NCBI GenBank assembly: GCA_014529385.2
Contig: CM043957.1
Coordinates: 64,540,003-64,604,002, forward strand
DNA: 64,000 nucleotides
Source: Adiantum capillus-veneris
Taxonomy: Eukaryota; Streptophyta; Polypodiopsida; Polypodiales; Pteridaceae
Direction of reading: 5' to 3'
Shown here: positions 33,975-44,640 of the stretch, piece after piece
Layout: every line of letters begins with the position of its first letter
Numbering within the stretch: position 1 is the stretch's first letter
Made by a program: the position numbers and the translations under genes
Notes under the pieces: model-generated
The model's database searches: none
Told to the model about the DNA's origin: nothing
The model's input: the letters and a program-made list of their open reading frames with translations, nothing else

Positions 33975-35897
33975 TCAGTTATCATAGCTAAGAACCAACA
34001 TACCTTCCTTCAATCCTTTCCCCTTGAGCTTCTTGTTGATTTTGTCCCTTTGGCTTGTCGCTTTGGTGATGTAGTGATCAATGGACTCTTCTCTATCTAG
34101 CTCAAGTCGTTGGAGATCTAAGATCCTTTCATGTAGAACCTCTTTTGGTTTTTTTGCAACTCTTGCAAGAACACGCAAGCTTGAGAGCTCTACCTCAATG
34201 GGGAGAAGTGCCTCCTGTGCATAAACTAGATGAAAAGGGGTGAATTGGGTAGATACCTTGAAAGATGTCCTATACGCCCAAAGAGCAGCCATCAAATGGC
34301 GATCCCAATCATTAGACTGGTCCACAACCTGCTTGGAAATGATCTTACATATCATTCCATTCACTTTTTCCACCAATCCGTTGCATTGAGGATAGTAGGG
34401 TGTCGAATGCAGGTGTTTCACTTTTAACCTCCTCAAGAGATCATTCAAAAGGTTAGCCCTAAAATCCGAGCCTCGATCTGATAAGATTTCTAGGGGTGTT
34501 CCAAACCTACTACAAATATGGTCAAAAATAAACTTTGATACCTCTTCAGCTATGATTCGGGTTGTGCTTGTTGCTTCCGCCCATCGTGTCATGTAGTCAA
34601 CACCCATGATGATGAAAACCTTCCCTGTAGAAGTACGAGGTAGGGGACCTATTGCATCCACACCCCACTTTTCAAAAGGGACATAAGATATTATTGGGAC
34701 TCGAGGCTCATATGTTATTCGTCTATCCCCAGAAATTTGGCATGGCTTACATGCCTTACACCAATATTGGACATCACGATGTAAGCTCGGCCAAATAAAC
34801 CCTGCTTGTAAAATCTTCCTACTTGTAATATCTTGAGAAAAGTGACCACCACAGACATCATCATGACATGAAAGAAGAATTTTCTCTATCTCTTGCACAC
34901 CTGGTACTCTCCTCAAGACCAAATCTTTCCCTTTGTGATATAAATCATCCCCGATCAACTGGTAAGGTGTGGCCTTCTTAACTAGTCTATGTCTTTGCAC
35001 CTTGTCTAAGTGTTTGGGACACTCACCTGCTTGTAGAAAGAAGATAATTTCTTTTAGCTCCTCTTGACCTTGATATTTGGGTTCATATAGTTTCACACCT
35101 CCTACCGCCATTTGAAGCTTTTCATTTGCGAGTAAGTCTGCTTCCTTGTTATGAGTTCTCACAATGTGTTGTACCTGTGTTGCTTTAAAACCCTTCATCA
35201 AAACTCTTACACTACTAAGCCACTCAAACAATGTACGATTCTTGCACCTCCAAGTCCCTTGGATTTTCCTAACCACTAGCAAAGAATCACCTTTTATAAT
35301 AAGTCTTTGTATGCCTAATTATTTGCATTCTTCTAACCCAAGGGTTAGAGCAGCATACTCAGCCTCATTGTTAGAGTGAACGTTGGGTAGAGTGATACCT
35401 TTTCTAACCATTACCTCCTTTTGTGGGTTCAAAATGATGATCCCCCATGCTGCTTTGTCTTGTTGGCGTTGATAAGCTCCGTCAAAGCATAAAGTATGGG
35501 CATTATCAATCTCCTTCACTTTGAACTGTTTTGAGCCTTCCTCTCTTTGTAGTCGGGATCCTTCCCTTTCTCTCACTTTGTAGGTGAGAATGTTTGCAAA
35601 TCCTGCTCTTGTGCTATATTCTACAAGGAAAGTGTATTCAAATTCTTGGAGTTCAAGCACCCACTTTGCTATTCTAGATGAGAGGCTCATGTGTTGTACT
35701 ACATATGGTAGATTGTGCTCTAAGGTGAGAAAAACAAATGGCACAGGGAGAAGATACGATCGAAACTTCCTTACCGCAAACAAGATTGCAAAGACCACTT
35801 TCTCCATTTCAGTGTATCCCTTCTCGGCCGGAGTCATCACCTTGCTTGCAAAATAGATCGGCCTCATGTATGATGTTTTACAATCTTTTTGCATCAA
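33975..35897 (-). pseudogene. gypsy-2 RNase H, second RNase H and integrase
   Basis: After the frameshift: RPIYFASKVMTPAEKGYTEM (RNase H), then the second, archaeal-type RNase H (NAHTLCFDGAYQRQQDKAAW, SNNEAEYAALTLGLEECK, NKEADLLANEKL). One TAA at 35319-35321 interrupts this domain. Integrase follows: HDDVCGGHFSQDITS and CKACKPCQISG finger, GVDAIGPLPRTSTGKV, EILSDRGSDFRANL and YYPQCNGLVEKVNG with the three catalytic acids. It ends LVLSYDN at a TGA that probably comes from CGA, after which the frame continues. Confidence 0.9.
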
Positions 35898-36844
35898 ACA
35901 ACACCAATTGCTTCGAAACCTACACTTGGAGTGACATAGTAGGTCTCCTTTGGATTTGGTGGCATTAGGATTGGGAGAGATCTAAGAATGCCCTTCACTT
36001 CCTCAAAACATTTTGCATGTTCCCTCCCCCATTCAAATGTAGATTGGCTTGCCAACCTATGCAAAGGGGCGATGGCTTCTGCTAGGAGATGGATGAAGCG
36101 AAACATGTACCTCACTTTGTGGTTGAAGGTCATTAGCTCCTTAGTTGTTGTTGGTGGAGATAATGACAAAAGGGCCTCTACTTTAGAGGGATCCTCTTGA
36201 ATTCCTTGTGAAGAAACCACATGGCCTAGCAAAACCACCTGAGATTCACCGATATGACACTTCTTTGGGTTGAGTTGTCCCCCAAATTGATGGAGCCTCT
36301 TAAGCCCCTCTTCAACCTTTTGGTAGTGAAGTGATCTACAACTATAAATACAGAAATCATCCATAAAGACTCTTATAGATTTTCCAAAGAATGGCTGAAA
36401 TACAAATATTGTGAATCTCATGAAGGTGCTAGGAGCATTGGTGAGCCCAAAAGGCATTACTCTAAATGCAAAACATCCCCAAGGTATGATGAAGGTGGTT
36501 TTTGGTTGGTCCTCTTCTGCTATTCTAATTTGAAAATATCCTGAATACCCATCACACACAGTGTAGCATTCGTGACCTGCTACTTCATTCAAAATTTCAT
36601 CTTGGAAAGGGAGAGAGAAGTGGTCCCTCTTTGTCGCAGCGTTGAGGGGTTTGTAATCCACACAGACCCTCCACTTACCATTCTTCTTGGGAGGGACTAC
36701 AATAGGTGATACCCATTGGGAGTTGGATACTGGATAGATGAAGCCAACCTTCAAGAGTCGATTCACTTCTTGTAGGAGAGCCTTTTGTTGCACAGATCCT
36801 AGTCGCCTTAACTTTTGAGCCATGTGTTTGGTCTTTGGTTTCAA
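35894..36844 (-). pseudogene. gypsy-2 reverse transcriptase
   Basis: Contains KWRVCVDYKPLNAATKRDHF, CYTVCDGYSGYFQI, RVMPFGLTNAPSTFMRF, the catalytic RVFMDDFCIYS and GGQLNPKKCHIGESQVVLLG. The frame enters the start of RNase H (YYVTPSVGFEAIGVV) and then stops by a frameshift at about 35895. Stops also lie upstream near 36850, so the segment is not joined to the protease in an open frame. Confidence 0.9.
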
Positions 36845-36931
36845 TTCAATTCAATGCTCTATTACATCTACACCTCTTATTTGTGAGTAGTCAGTGATGA
36901 ACAAATTGGGATACCTGCTTAACATATTGAT

Positions 36932-38089
36932 CTAGGACCTCTTCTCCTCACAAGTAAGATATTTTGCAAGCATCTTCTCAAATCCTTCTTCAAGGTGGTG
37001 GCATCTTTCATCCCCTCGTGTGTGATTTTCTGTTGGCTTTTCTTCTACAAAAACATCTTGGGTGTTGGCGTTGAATACAATTCCCATTACCTCCAAAGAA
37101 GACTCCTCTTCACTGGTTGATGCTTCCTCATCACTTGAGTAAGGACTCTCCTCCTCGCTCTCTTCATCTGCCATGGTTTCATAGTTGATATCTAGTTGCT
37201 TTTCTTCTCGCCAATCATACACCACCGGTTGACCCTTCTTAAGAATCAAACAACCACTTCCCCATTTTTGATCTGCATTCACAGCAATGAGCCAAGGCCT
37301 CCCTAGGATGATGGGATAGCCCTCCCCCTTAGCTGGCATGACATACATATCCACTCGTGCATCTATGTTACATACAGAGACTTTTACATTTTCAATGATC
37401 CCCAAACACTTCACACTTGAGTTGTTGGCTAGCCTAGCTTGACAATTAGAGGACTTTGCAATTTCAAGCCCTAACCTCTTCATTGATTTTTCCGTGATCA
37501 CACACATTTGAGCTCCACCATCAACATATACATTAGACACCTTTTTACCCCTTATGTAAGCATCCACAATGGGTTCCACATCTTTTTGTAGCTTTGAGGC
37601 CACAACCTTAATGGAAAGATTTGCTTTCTTTTTTGGAATTCTTGTACTCAACGTTGGCCATTGCCTTCTTACTTTGGCTAATAGGTGTAGAAGTTGAGGC
37701 CATGAAATGTTTGGCTTTTGGGTTTGTAAATCCTCCAGGATGTTGTAGGGCTCTAGCTCCTTTCCCAATGGGAAGTAGTTGATACCAATTTCCCTTCGCC
37801 TTGATCTTTTCTTCCTGCTACTTTCAGCTTCTTCCATCTTTGACTTCTTCTTCTTGTCCCTTCTGGTTGAATTTGTTCCTTCACTTCTCATGTCTTCATC
37901 CTTATCATGTGCTCTTGTGCGTTTTTCTGCTGGCATAACATCAAACTTTAGAGTATTCTCATCTATTACCTCTTCTAGCTTGATGATGTTGACTCCTCTT
38001 TCTTCCTCCTCATGTGGGACGGGAGGTATATTTGTTGGTGGTGGTGGTTGACGAAGGATTTGTGGGCCTTGAGCTAGTTCTTGCTGCAC
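36932..38089 (-). pseudogene. gypsy-2 linker and aspartic protease
   Basis: Same frame as Gag. A basic linker (RKKRSRRREIGINYFPLGKE) is followed by the protease with VYVDGGAQMCVITEKSMKRL (DGG in place of the usual DTG/DSG) and a later ILGRPWLIAVNADQ segment as in gypsy-1. An acidic, Ser/Glu-rich tail leads to a TAG at 36932-36934, after which the frame goes on to the reverse transcriptase. The protease would cut the polyprotein. Confidence 0.85.
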
Positions 38090-38131
38090 AGTGAGAGGAG
38101 GCGGTCTGGGGGGATATATGTCTCCCGGAAG

Positions 38132-38941
38132 TCACCTTGGATGTGGACAATTGTACATGCCATGGCCCATTTCATTGCAATTCCAACATCGCAACTCTTG
38201 AGCTTGTCTTCGTTGATTGCGATTCCCTTGTCTTGGTTGTCGTTGTTGAGGTAGGCCCTGTACTAGATTCAGAGTGAGGTTCTCAAGCTGTTGAGTTAGC
38301 CTTTGTAAAACCTCTTGTTGAGAGTTATCTCCTATTTGTGAATATTGTGCAAGAGGGGCCCTGATTGGTGCTTCCATGGTTTGTGAAGACTCCCTCTCAC
38401 TCACTTCATTCAAACCCCTTGCTCTATGTGCTTGGAAGTGTAGTTTTCTAAACTTGATGATGGCTACCTCACGTGCTTCTTCGAAGGTGTATGGGAATTT
38501 TAGCTCTACTTTAGCCTTTAAAAGTGGATACAAGCCAACCATGAATCTCACTTATTTTAGAAAGTTAGGTGCACCACCATGATTTTCTAATGTAGCCTCC
38601 CACCTACCCCATAGATTGGCAAAGGTTGCTTCATAAGATGGATAGTCTTCAAGTGATACCTGCTTATGTCCAATAAAACATTTCCATAGTCCTTTAGAAG
38701 TATCACCTTGCCCGAACTTGGAGAGGAAGCTTGCTCGCAGTCTCTCCCAGTTGGACTTGATTTGGGGTTGCAAGGTCTCATACCATGCTTTAGCTTCTGC
38801 TTTTAGAACCAACGGGAAGGCTCGTAGCTTTACTTCCTCTTCATCTCTCCCGGATATGAGATGTGCCATCTCCAAGTTGTCAAGAAACTCTTGCGCATCT
38901 TCCCCACTTCTTGCATAGAACGTGGGAAAAGAACTTGACAT
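38132..38941 (-). pseudogene. gypsy-2 Gag
   Basis: Starts MSSSFPTFYARSGEDAQEFL at 38941, with the retrotransposon Gag segment WYETLQPQIKSNWERLRASF and GHKQVSLEDYPSYEATFANL, and a zinc knuckle CWNCNEMGHGMYNC near 38160. One TAA (38552-38554) lies in frame, and a TGA (38132-38134) directly after CPHPR separates it from the protease frame, which continues without shift. The TGA may come from CGA. The role is particle assembly. Confidence 0.88.
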
Positions 38942-39026
38942 TTTTTTTAGACTTTTTGAAATTTCTTTTTTTTAAAGAAACTTTTCTCTTACGGGCCGCA
39001 CAAGATTGTTGACACTATAAATCTGA
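38942..39026 (-). other. gypsy-2 spacer between ORF-b and gag
   Basis: A-rich on the minus strand. No sign of ORF-c or ORF-d. Confidence 0.5.
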
Positions 39027-39239
39027 TTACATTAAAATGAAGATGTACACATCCATTGTTAATTCGTACTTTATCATAGGTAGAATAAATGGATTAATTG
39101 AAGCATTGATTTCATTGAGGCGAGTGGATCCAAATATCCTCCTTATGATAGATTGAAACCTAAACTTAGTTGCAATGATTATATGAATGGATTGCCGAGC
39201 AATAGGCCTAAAAGGTTCATTGTTTTGATTGTGATTCAT
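39027..39239 (-). CDS. gypsy-2 leader ORF-b (70 aa, unknown)
   Basis: Starts MNHNQNNEPFRPIARQSIHI and continues FIL-type sequence: FRFQSIIRRIFGSTRLNEIN, ASINPFILPMIKYELTMDVY, IFILM. It is the counterpart of ORF-b in gypsy-1 (shared MNH start and PIARQ) and a paralogue of ORF-a. It sits 85 bp before gag. No domain is known to me. There is no ORF-c or ORF-d between it and gag. Confidence 0.62.
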   Translation of the reverse strand: MNHNQNNEPFRPIARQSIHIIIATKFRFQSIIRRIFGSTRLNEINASINPFILPMIKYELTMDVYIFILM

Positions 39240-39322
39240 GTGCTACTCCTCGTTGTTGGTTTGAAGACCTCGTTCCTTCATATGGCCCTTGAGCACCCTT
39301 TCACCACTCCTTGTTCCTGCTT

Positions 39323-39535
39323 TTAAAACAAAATGAAAATATGAACATCAAAAGAAGTTTCATAATTGATGATTGGAAGTATATTTGGATAGGGTGATGC
39401 CAGTATTTCTCTAAGTCTTTCTGCACCAAACATAAAAACAATGCGTTGCTGGAAAAAGACTTTTCTATCTATGTGAAAATTTACTCTTATGTGTTGTGCA
39501 AAATGAAATGGATAGATGGGAACTCCATTGTTCAT
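39323..39535 (-). CDS. gypsy-2 leader ORF-a (70 aa, unknown)
   Basis: First ORF after the 5' LTR, starting MNNGVPIYPFHFAQHIRVNF. Core FQQRIVFMFGAERLREILAS, then ILPIINYETSFDVHIFILF. It matches ORF-a of gypsy-1 along its whole length. It has no stop although the pol region of the same element has many, which hints at selection or chance in a short ORF. In this element ORF-a precedes ORF-b, the opposite of gypsy-1. Confidence 0.62.
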   Translation of the reverse strand: MNNGVPIYPFHFAQHIRVNFHIDRKVFFQQRIVFMFGAERLREILASPYPNILPIINYETSFDVHIFILF

Positions 39536-39570
39536 CACTAACAAATTTGAAGGTAACTTGGAAATATGTT

Positions 39571-39587
39571 TCTCAGTGGGGGAACCA
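39571..39587 (-). other. gypsy-2 candidate primer-binding site
   Basis: TGGTTCCCCCACTGAGA on the minus strand, five bases inside the 5' LTR; similar to those of gypsy-1 and gypsy-3. tRNA not identified. Confidence 0.65.
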
Positions 39588-39592
39588 CTTTA

Positions 39593-41643
39593 TGAGGGCG
39601 ATCTTTTTGAAATGGGGCCTCTAAACCCAAACCAATGGGCCTACCCTCACAAAATGTTCATAAAGAGGTACGCACACTACTTGGGGCACCACCTTTTTTT
39701 GGGAGTGGAGAAGGAAACCAATAAAAATAACACTTGCACTCACCCACTCAAGCAACACACTTTGAAAACCCCGTTACTCTATATACATTTTGGACACTTG
39801 AACACCATCAACGATTATGCAACCCAATGCCGTGCATCAAATGAAATATGCAATTTGTGGAATAGCATTCACCTTCTTCCCATAAGAATACCCATAGTAC
39901 ATCCAAAGTCCTCCTCTATCAAGCACTCATCAAAAAATGATGCGCACAAGACTTGCCTCTATAACACACAAGAGAATCACTTACATCAAACTAACACACT
40001 TTGCATAGAGAGCTCATCTCCATCTATGCAATGCCGTGACACAAATAAAATCACCATGAGAGGTAGCCACATGCATATGTAATGAAGCAAAAGAGAGTTG
40101 GAGTGAGAAATTTCTTTAGACCAATTGAATAAGTGTGGAGAAACAAACCAATGGTAAATTGAGAATAGAACACTTACTTGATTTTTCGCACACCTTTTAA
40201 GGGGAGGACAGACGCTGGCTAACCATCAAGAATTATGACACTTGAAAGTTTTGAAGATGATTTAATGATCATTAACATAACCATGAGAGAGATCATGATG
40301 TATTTACAAGTTATTGAGGTGCTACAAATGATTTATTGGGTTGATGGAGTAAGAGATTGTAGAATAGAAAGAGTGGAGGATAGAGTTGCACTTCCTCCAA
40401 AGAGGAGGGTTAGGAGGGAGGATGTGAAAGAGGGAGAGTATGGGTTTTCTCTACTATTGATCAAGAAAAAACATTGAGTTGAAAATATAGGTGTGTGTCC
40501 TTGAGTCTCTCCAAGGGGGGCTCTTTATAGTTGTGTAAGAGTGGGATTATGCTACACTTAATTAGGGTAAGTGATTAGTCCTAATTAAGTGTCCTTTGAC
40601 CACTCATTGAATATTGGACATAAAAGGGACTATTTATTCACCAAAAATATCATTTTAGACCGTGAAGGCTCCATAGGGGTGCATAATGTAGGTGGGCCCT
40701 ACGGGTGGCTCCTGCGGGGTATCTCAACTTGTCTCTCTTGGCATTTAGAAAGCATCTTTAGGTTGATCCCATCACATGCAAGTGACCTTGAACACTCATT
40801 GCTCTTCTAGAATATGAGTAGGGGAAAAATAAGATCTCACCCTCTTGATTTACAGTTCCCTTTTGCTGCGAATCTGACAGATTTACACTATTTTGACCAT
40901 AACTTTCTACCTGTAGCTCGGAATGACATGCTTCAAAAGGAAAATTTGACCTTCTCAACATGTTTGATATGAATTTGGACTATTATTCACACCCATGCAC
41001 CAAGGAATTTGGTTTGGAAGGTCCACACTAAGCTAGGGAACCTTTTGTTTCCAAGTCTTCTTGTATGGGCCCTTTGCTTGTATGCATCCAAGGGGAATCA
41101 TGCTTTTTCAAAAGGCTATGATGCTTAAACAAATAGAGGAGGGCCCAATATTATTTTCTTGTGAAAAGAATATATAATTGGAGTCTTTTTGAAAGGAGAA
41201 AACTATATGTATATTCTTAAGAGATATTGGACCACCTATGTAGGTGGCATAGAAGACTTGTAGAGAGGGACCATAATCTTTGGTAAAGACAAGTGGAGAG
41301 TTGATTTCCATGGTAATTTATCTATATGGGATGGAAGATGGATATATTATTTTTCTACTACTAATTCACAAGAGGTAAGAAAAGTTGGCGGTAGATAGTT
41401 GGTTATTGTATGTTTACTTTTATTTACAAAGCAAAAAAGAAAAGGGTGGTAATATAAATATATGACTAAGGTGACATTTTTGGGAAGAGTACAATGTATG
41501 TGTCGCCACAAAGGTTAAACGAAGAGGGGGAATTTACTCTAGATAACTTAATAGTGTATAAAAATATATACACATATGAGGAAGAGGACGTGGAGTAGGC
41601 TGACAAATGTTGCAAAAAGATGGTTACCATTTTATGCCACTCA
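39593..41643 (-). repeat. gypsy-2 5' LTR (2051 bp)
   Basis: TGAGGGCGATC to ATGCCACTCA on the plus strand; partner of 31389-33462. No promoter motif could be placed with confidence. Confidence 0.92.
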
Positions 41644-41713
41644 ACATCATCTCATGTGTGTATTCTACACACTTTGGGCTTCTATTTTTGTGCTCTGTCT
41701 TTCTCTCTCAACA
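41644..41713 (+). repeat. copia-like 5' LTR, right part
   Basis: ACATCATCTCATGTGTGTAT to CTCTCAACA; it matches the last 70 bases of the 3' LTR. 76 + 70 - 4 = 142 bp, the exact length of the 3' LTR. Confidence 0.88.
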
Positions 41714-41729
41714 TGGTATTAGAGCAGTA
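41714..41729 (+). other. copia-like primer-binding site
   Basis: TGGTATTAGAGCAGTA directly follows the LTR; it differs by one base from the TGGTATCAGAGC initiator-Met site in the other copia element. Confidence 0.85.
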
Positions 41730-41735
41730 CGTTTA

Positions 41736-42260
41736 TGTTTTTTATTTTTCTCCTGATTGAAAACGATTTTGCAGAAACTATCCATGGGAGGATCCGAGTC
41801 GATGTGGTCTACAACTTTGCAGAATAAAGATTTTTCAAATTCTGCACCGACTTTGACTTATCGTTCACAGACTACGTACATGGCTGAAAAGCAACTTTGC
41901 TTTTTGTTTTTGATTTTTCTCCTAATGGAGAACGATTTTGCAGAAACAACCCGCGAAGGCATTGAAATCGATGTGGTCTATAAATTTGCAGAAGAGAGTT
42001 TTTTTTTTCAAATTCTGCACTGATTTTGAGTTATCATTGGCGGACTGCATACATGCCTGAAAAGCAACTTTCGTTTTTTTATTTTTGATTTTTCTCCTAC
42101 TTGAGAACGATTTTGCAGAAACTATTACCTTGAGCCATAGGAATCGATGTGGTCTACAACTTTGCAGAAGAAAGTTTCTCTAAATTCTGCACCGATTTTG
42201 GGTTATCGTCTCGAACTGCGAATATGTTTGAAAAGCAAAATTTTACTTTTTGCTTTTGAT
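41736..42260 (+). repeat. interior array R1, about 150-bp units
   Basis: Three to four units, each with CTCCT..TTGAGAACGATTTTGC, AGAAAC, ATCGATGTGGTCTAC, AACTTTGCAGAA, TTCTGCACCGA.TTTG and GAAAAGCAA. Open frames inside come from the repeat unit and are not conserved as protein. Confidence 0.75.
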
Positions 42261-42261
42261 T

Positions 42262-42735
42262 TCCTCATAATTGAAAACTTCTCAATTATATTTTTTCTTC
42301 ATCAATCATATATTTGTTACTGACGTAACTTTATTGCAGAAGCCAGTTACATATCGTTCCGATTCATTCGAGCCGTTGATGATCGTCCAAATTTTATCGA
42401 GCTATTGTTGGTACATGATCTTTCGTTATATGATATACTCGTTCATTGATTCTCGTATAATTATTCTTCTAGAGATATAGTTTACGTCGTTTTATTGATA
42501 CTTTCTCATTTATATTTTTTCTTCATCAATCATATATTTGTTACCTACGTAACTTTATTACAGAAGCTAGTTACATATCGTTCCGATTCAGTCGAGCCGT
42601 TGATGATCGTCCAAATTTTATCGAGCTACTATTGGTACATGATCTTTCGTTATATGATATACTCGTTCATTGATTCTCCTATAATTATTCTTCTAGAGAT
42701 ATGGTTTACGTCGTTTTATTGATACTTTCTCATTG
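42262..42735 (+). repeat. interior array R2, two units of about 228 bp
   Basis: TTTTTTCTTCATCAATCATA through CGTTTTATTGATACTTTCTC occurs twice in succession with few changes (42285-42508 and 42513-42736 approximately). Confidence 0.88.
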
Positions 42736-43220
42736 ATACCATAGTGATTTTGATGATACCATAATGATATTTTGTTACTACTTTGGTCATGGTGATTTTT
42801 GTTTGATACCATGGTTATTCTCGGTGATGCCATTATGATATTTCGTTGATACCATGGTTATTCTCGGTGATACCATGATGTTGTTTCATTGATACCATGG
42901 TTATTCTCGGTGATGCCACGATGTTGTTTCGTTGATACAATGATTATTCTTGGTGATATCATGATGTTGTTTCATTGATACCATGGTTACTCGGTGATAC
43001 CATGATGTTTTTTCGTTGATATCATGGTTATTCTCGGTGATATCATGATGTTGTTTCGTTGATACGATGGTTATTCTCGATGATACCATGATGTTGTTTT
43101 GTTGATACAATGATTATTCTATGATGCTTTTCATTGATACCATGATGATTTATTCATTTTTATTGATACAATAATGATATTTTGTTAATACTTTGATGAT
43201 ACTCATTGATATCACTACGT
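42736..43220 (+). repeat. interior array R3, minisatellite of about 42 bp
   Basis: About ten degenerate copies of TTGATACCATGGTTATTCTC plus GGTGATACCATGATGTTGTTTC. The spacing varies and the edges are more degenerate. Confidence 0.85.
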
Positions 43221-43671
43221 TGATAAATGTCGTTTTAGGTATTATATACACATGTCATTTGCATCACGTATCATGCATCTTGTACTTTTTATGTTCATAC
43301 TTTATGTCCACATATGTTATCGTGCGTATATATATCGTCAAAAGAGTGGCATTGTGAACCATCTCTTATGGCATTGTGAACGTAATTATTTTACTAGCGA
43401 TGCTAATAATTTTCATGACTATGTTTTTTGAGTCTATGATCTATGTAGGATGATCAAAGAATTGATTTCATTAAGATAAACTTGGTGACAATAAAAGATT
43501 TATGAAGACATGATTGATGTTGTCATATTGATGACAACATGAAGATATGTTTGGTGATGCGATAGTAATGGCAAGCTACATAGCAGATTCATGGAGACAC
43601 TTCTGATTACGAGCTAATCGATAGCCTTTACACCTCTTTATTGAACCTTTGTATTCATTATTGTATTTGAT

Positions 43672-43790
43672 AGGATAGGAGTAATGTAACTCCTCGTAAA
43701 ACATTCATTGTAAAAGGAGTGATGTAGCTCCTCATAAAATATTCATTGTAAAAAGGAGTGATGTAGCTCCTCATGAACATTTGTATATTC
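43672..43790 (+). repeat. interior array R4, palindromic 44-bp units
   Basis: Three copies of ATTCATTGTAAAAAGGAGTG plus ATGTAGCTCCTCATAAAAT. Each holds the near-palindrome GGAGTGATGTAGCTCC. It lies about 110 bp before the 3' LTR. Confidence 0.85.
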
Positions 43791-43897
43791 AATGATTTTT
43801 ATAATATAACGGTGGGTGTATATAGAGCTGTGGGTTTTTCCCTTGATCTCCCAAGGGTTTTTGCATCCACAGTTAGGGATCCTTATTTGAGCGAGGG

Positions 43898-44039
43898 TGT
43901 TCAGCTTATATGTGAAACTACTCAACATATGGCTTCTCTATATATGGCATCCAGGTCCCCTCTATATATACATCATCTCATATGTGTATTCTACACACTT
44001 TAGGGTTCTATTTTTGTGCTTTCTCTTTCTCTCTGAACA
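43898..44039 (+). repeat. copia-like 3' LTR (142 bp)
   Basis: TGTTCAGCTTATATG to CTCTGAACA, uninterrupted, preceded by a purine-rich GAGCGAGGG tract. Confidence 0.88.
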
Positions 44040-44243
44040 TACAATGCACATGTACTTGGTCCAGTTTGGCCTTGAGTGATGCTCAAATGTTGCAAGAAGC
44101 ACACCCTCTAAATCCAAGATAAGCATTTTTTTCTCCTGTTTCAAAGATGCTGGTAGATAATGAAACCATTGCTCTTGGTTTGAATGTGACATTTGATGTA
44201 ATATGAAAGGGAGCTCCTCTATTTTGTGATAATATAATAGCAA
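44040..44243 (-). pseudogene. FCP1/NLI-type HAD phosphatase, N-terminal part (split gene)
   Basis: Minus-strand reading LPASLKQEKKMLILDLEGVL then LATFEHHSRPNW. The KK.L.LDL.G.L segment matches the first motif of FCP1/NLI phosphatases, DxDx(T/V), but the second Asp is Glu here. It runs straight into the 3' end of the copia-like element. Joined by order to 30851-31312, it makes one interrupted gene; the target duplications TATAA (31308-31312) and TACAA (44040-44044) differ by one base. Confidence 0.55.
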
Positions 44244-44640
44244 AATATTTTTTCTTAGAAGCCCTGAAATGATTTTTAAGAAAAAGTTAATATAGAGATC
44301 TTAACTGTGTTGAAGACCTTAGGGACAGAGGGTGCTAATTTGTGGTTACACTTAGTAAGTCTTATGCAAGAACACATGCCAAGAAACTATGACCCTATGG
44401 CCTTAGAGTCATAGGGTGTTGAGACCATAAAGTGCAAATCCCCCAAGGTCATAGAGCAAGATTTGACCTCATGACCATGTAGATTGTCCTTGATGACATA
44501 ATGGACTCAAATTTCAAAGCAAACAGCTATAAAACCTTAAAAAAGAGCATTTGGCACACAAAACTCAAAAGTTACTTATAGTATTGAAAGACAAATGAAA
44601 AAACTAATTTGTTTTGAGTGTACTCTCTTGCAATGTGAGA
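44244..44640. other. intergenic with one copy of the CTATGGCC repeat
   Basis: At about 44385-44500 the sequence CCCTATGGCCTTAGAGTC and ATAGGGTGTTGAGACCATAA resembles the array at 29.4-30.0 kb. Otherwise nothing was recognised. Confidence 0.5.

Larger units (their letters stand above)
31389..41643 (-). mobile_element. Ty3/gypsy element gypsy-2 (Tat-type)
   Basis: A 10.26-kb minus-strand element inside the 5' LTR of the copia-like element, with LTRs of about 2.05-2.07 kb (TG...CA) and a 4-bp flanking duplication ACAT (31385-31388 and 41644-41647). Order from its 5' end: LTR, primer site, ORF-a, ORF-b, gag, protease, reverse transcriptase, RNase H, second RNase H, integrase, polypurine tract, LTR. 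It is related to but clearly different from gypsy-1. The coding frame has one frameshift and about six stops; it is older and more damaged than gypsy-1. Confidence 0.92.
31313..44039 (+). mobile_element. non-autonomous copia-like LTR element, split by gypsy-2
   Basis: A plus-strand element with 142-bp LTRs (TGTT...ACA), a primer site TGGTATTAGAGC right after the 5' LTR, and a 2.18-kb interior without any coding region. Removing gypsy-2 leaves about 2.47 kb. It is too short on coding content to move alone, so related copia enzymes would have to act on it. It inserted into the phosphatase gene. The LTRs are TRIM-sized, but the interior is much longer than in typical TRIMs and consists of several tandem arrays. 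Confidence 0.85.

Noticed and set aside
41757-42722. Small plus-strand proteins in the copia-like interior
   Set aside because: They are translations of tandem units R1 and R2, with no conservation between units at protein level.
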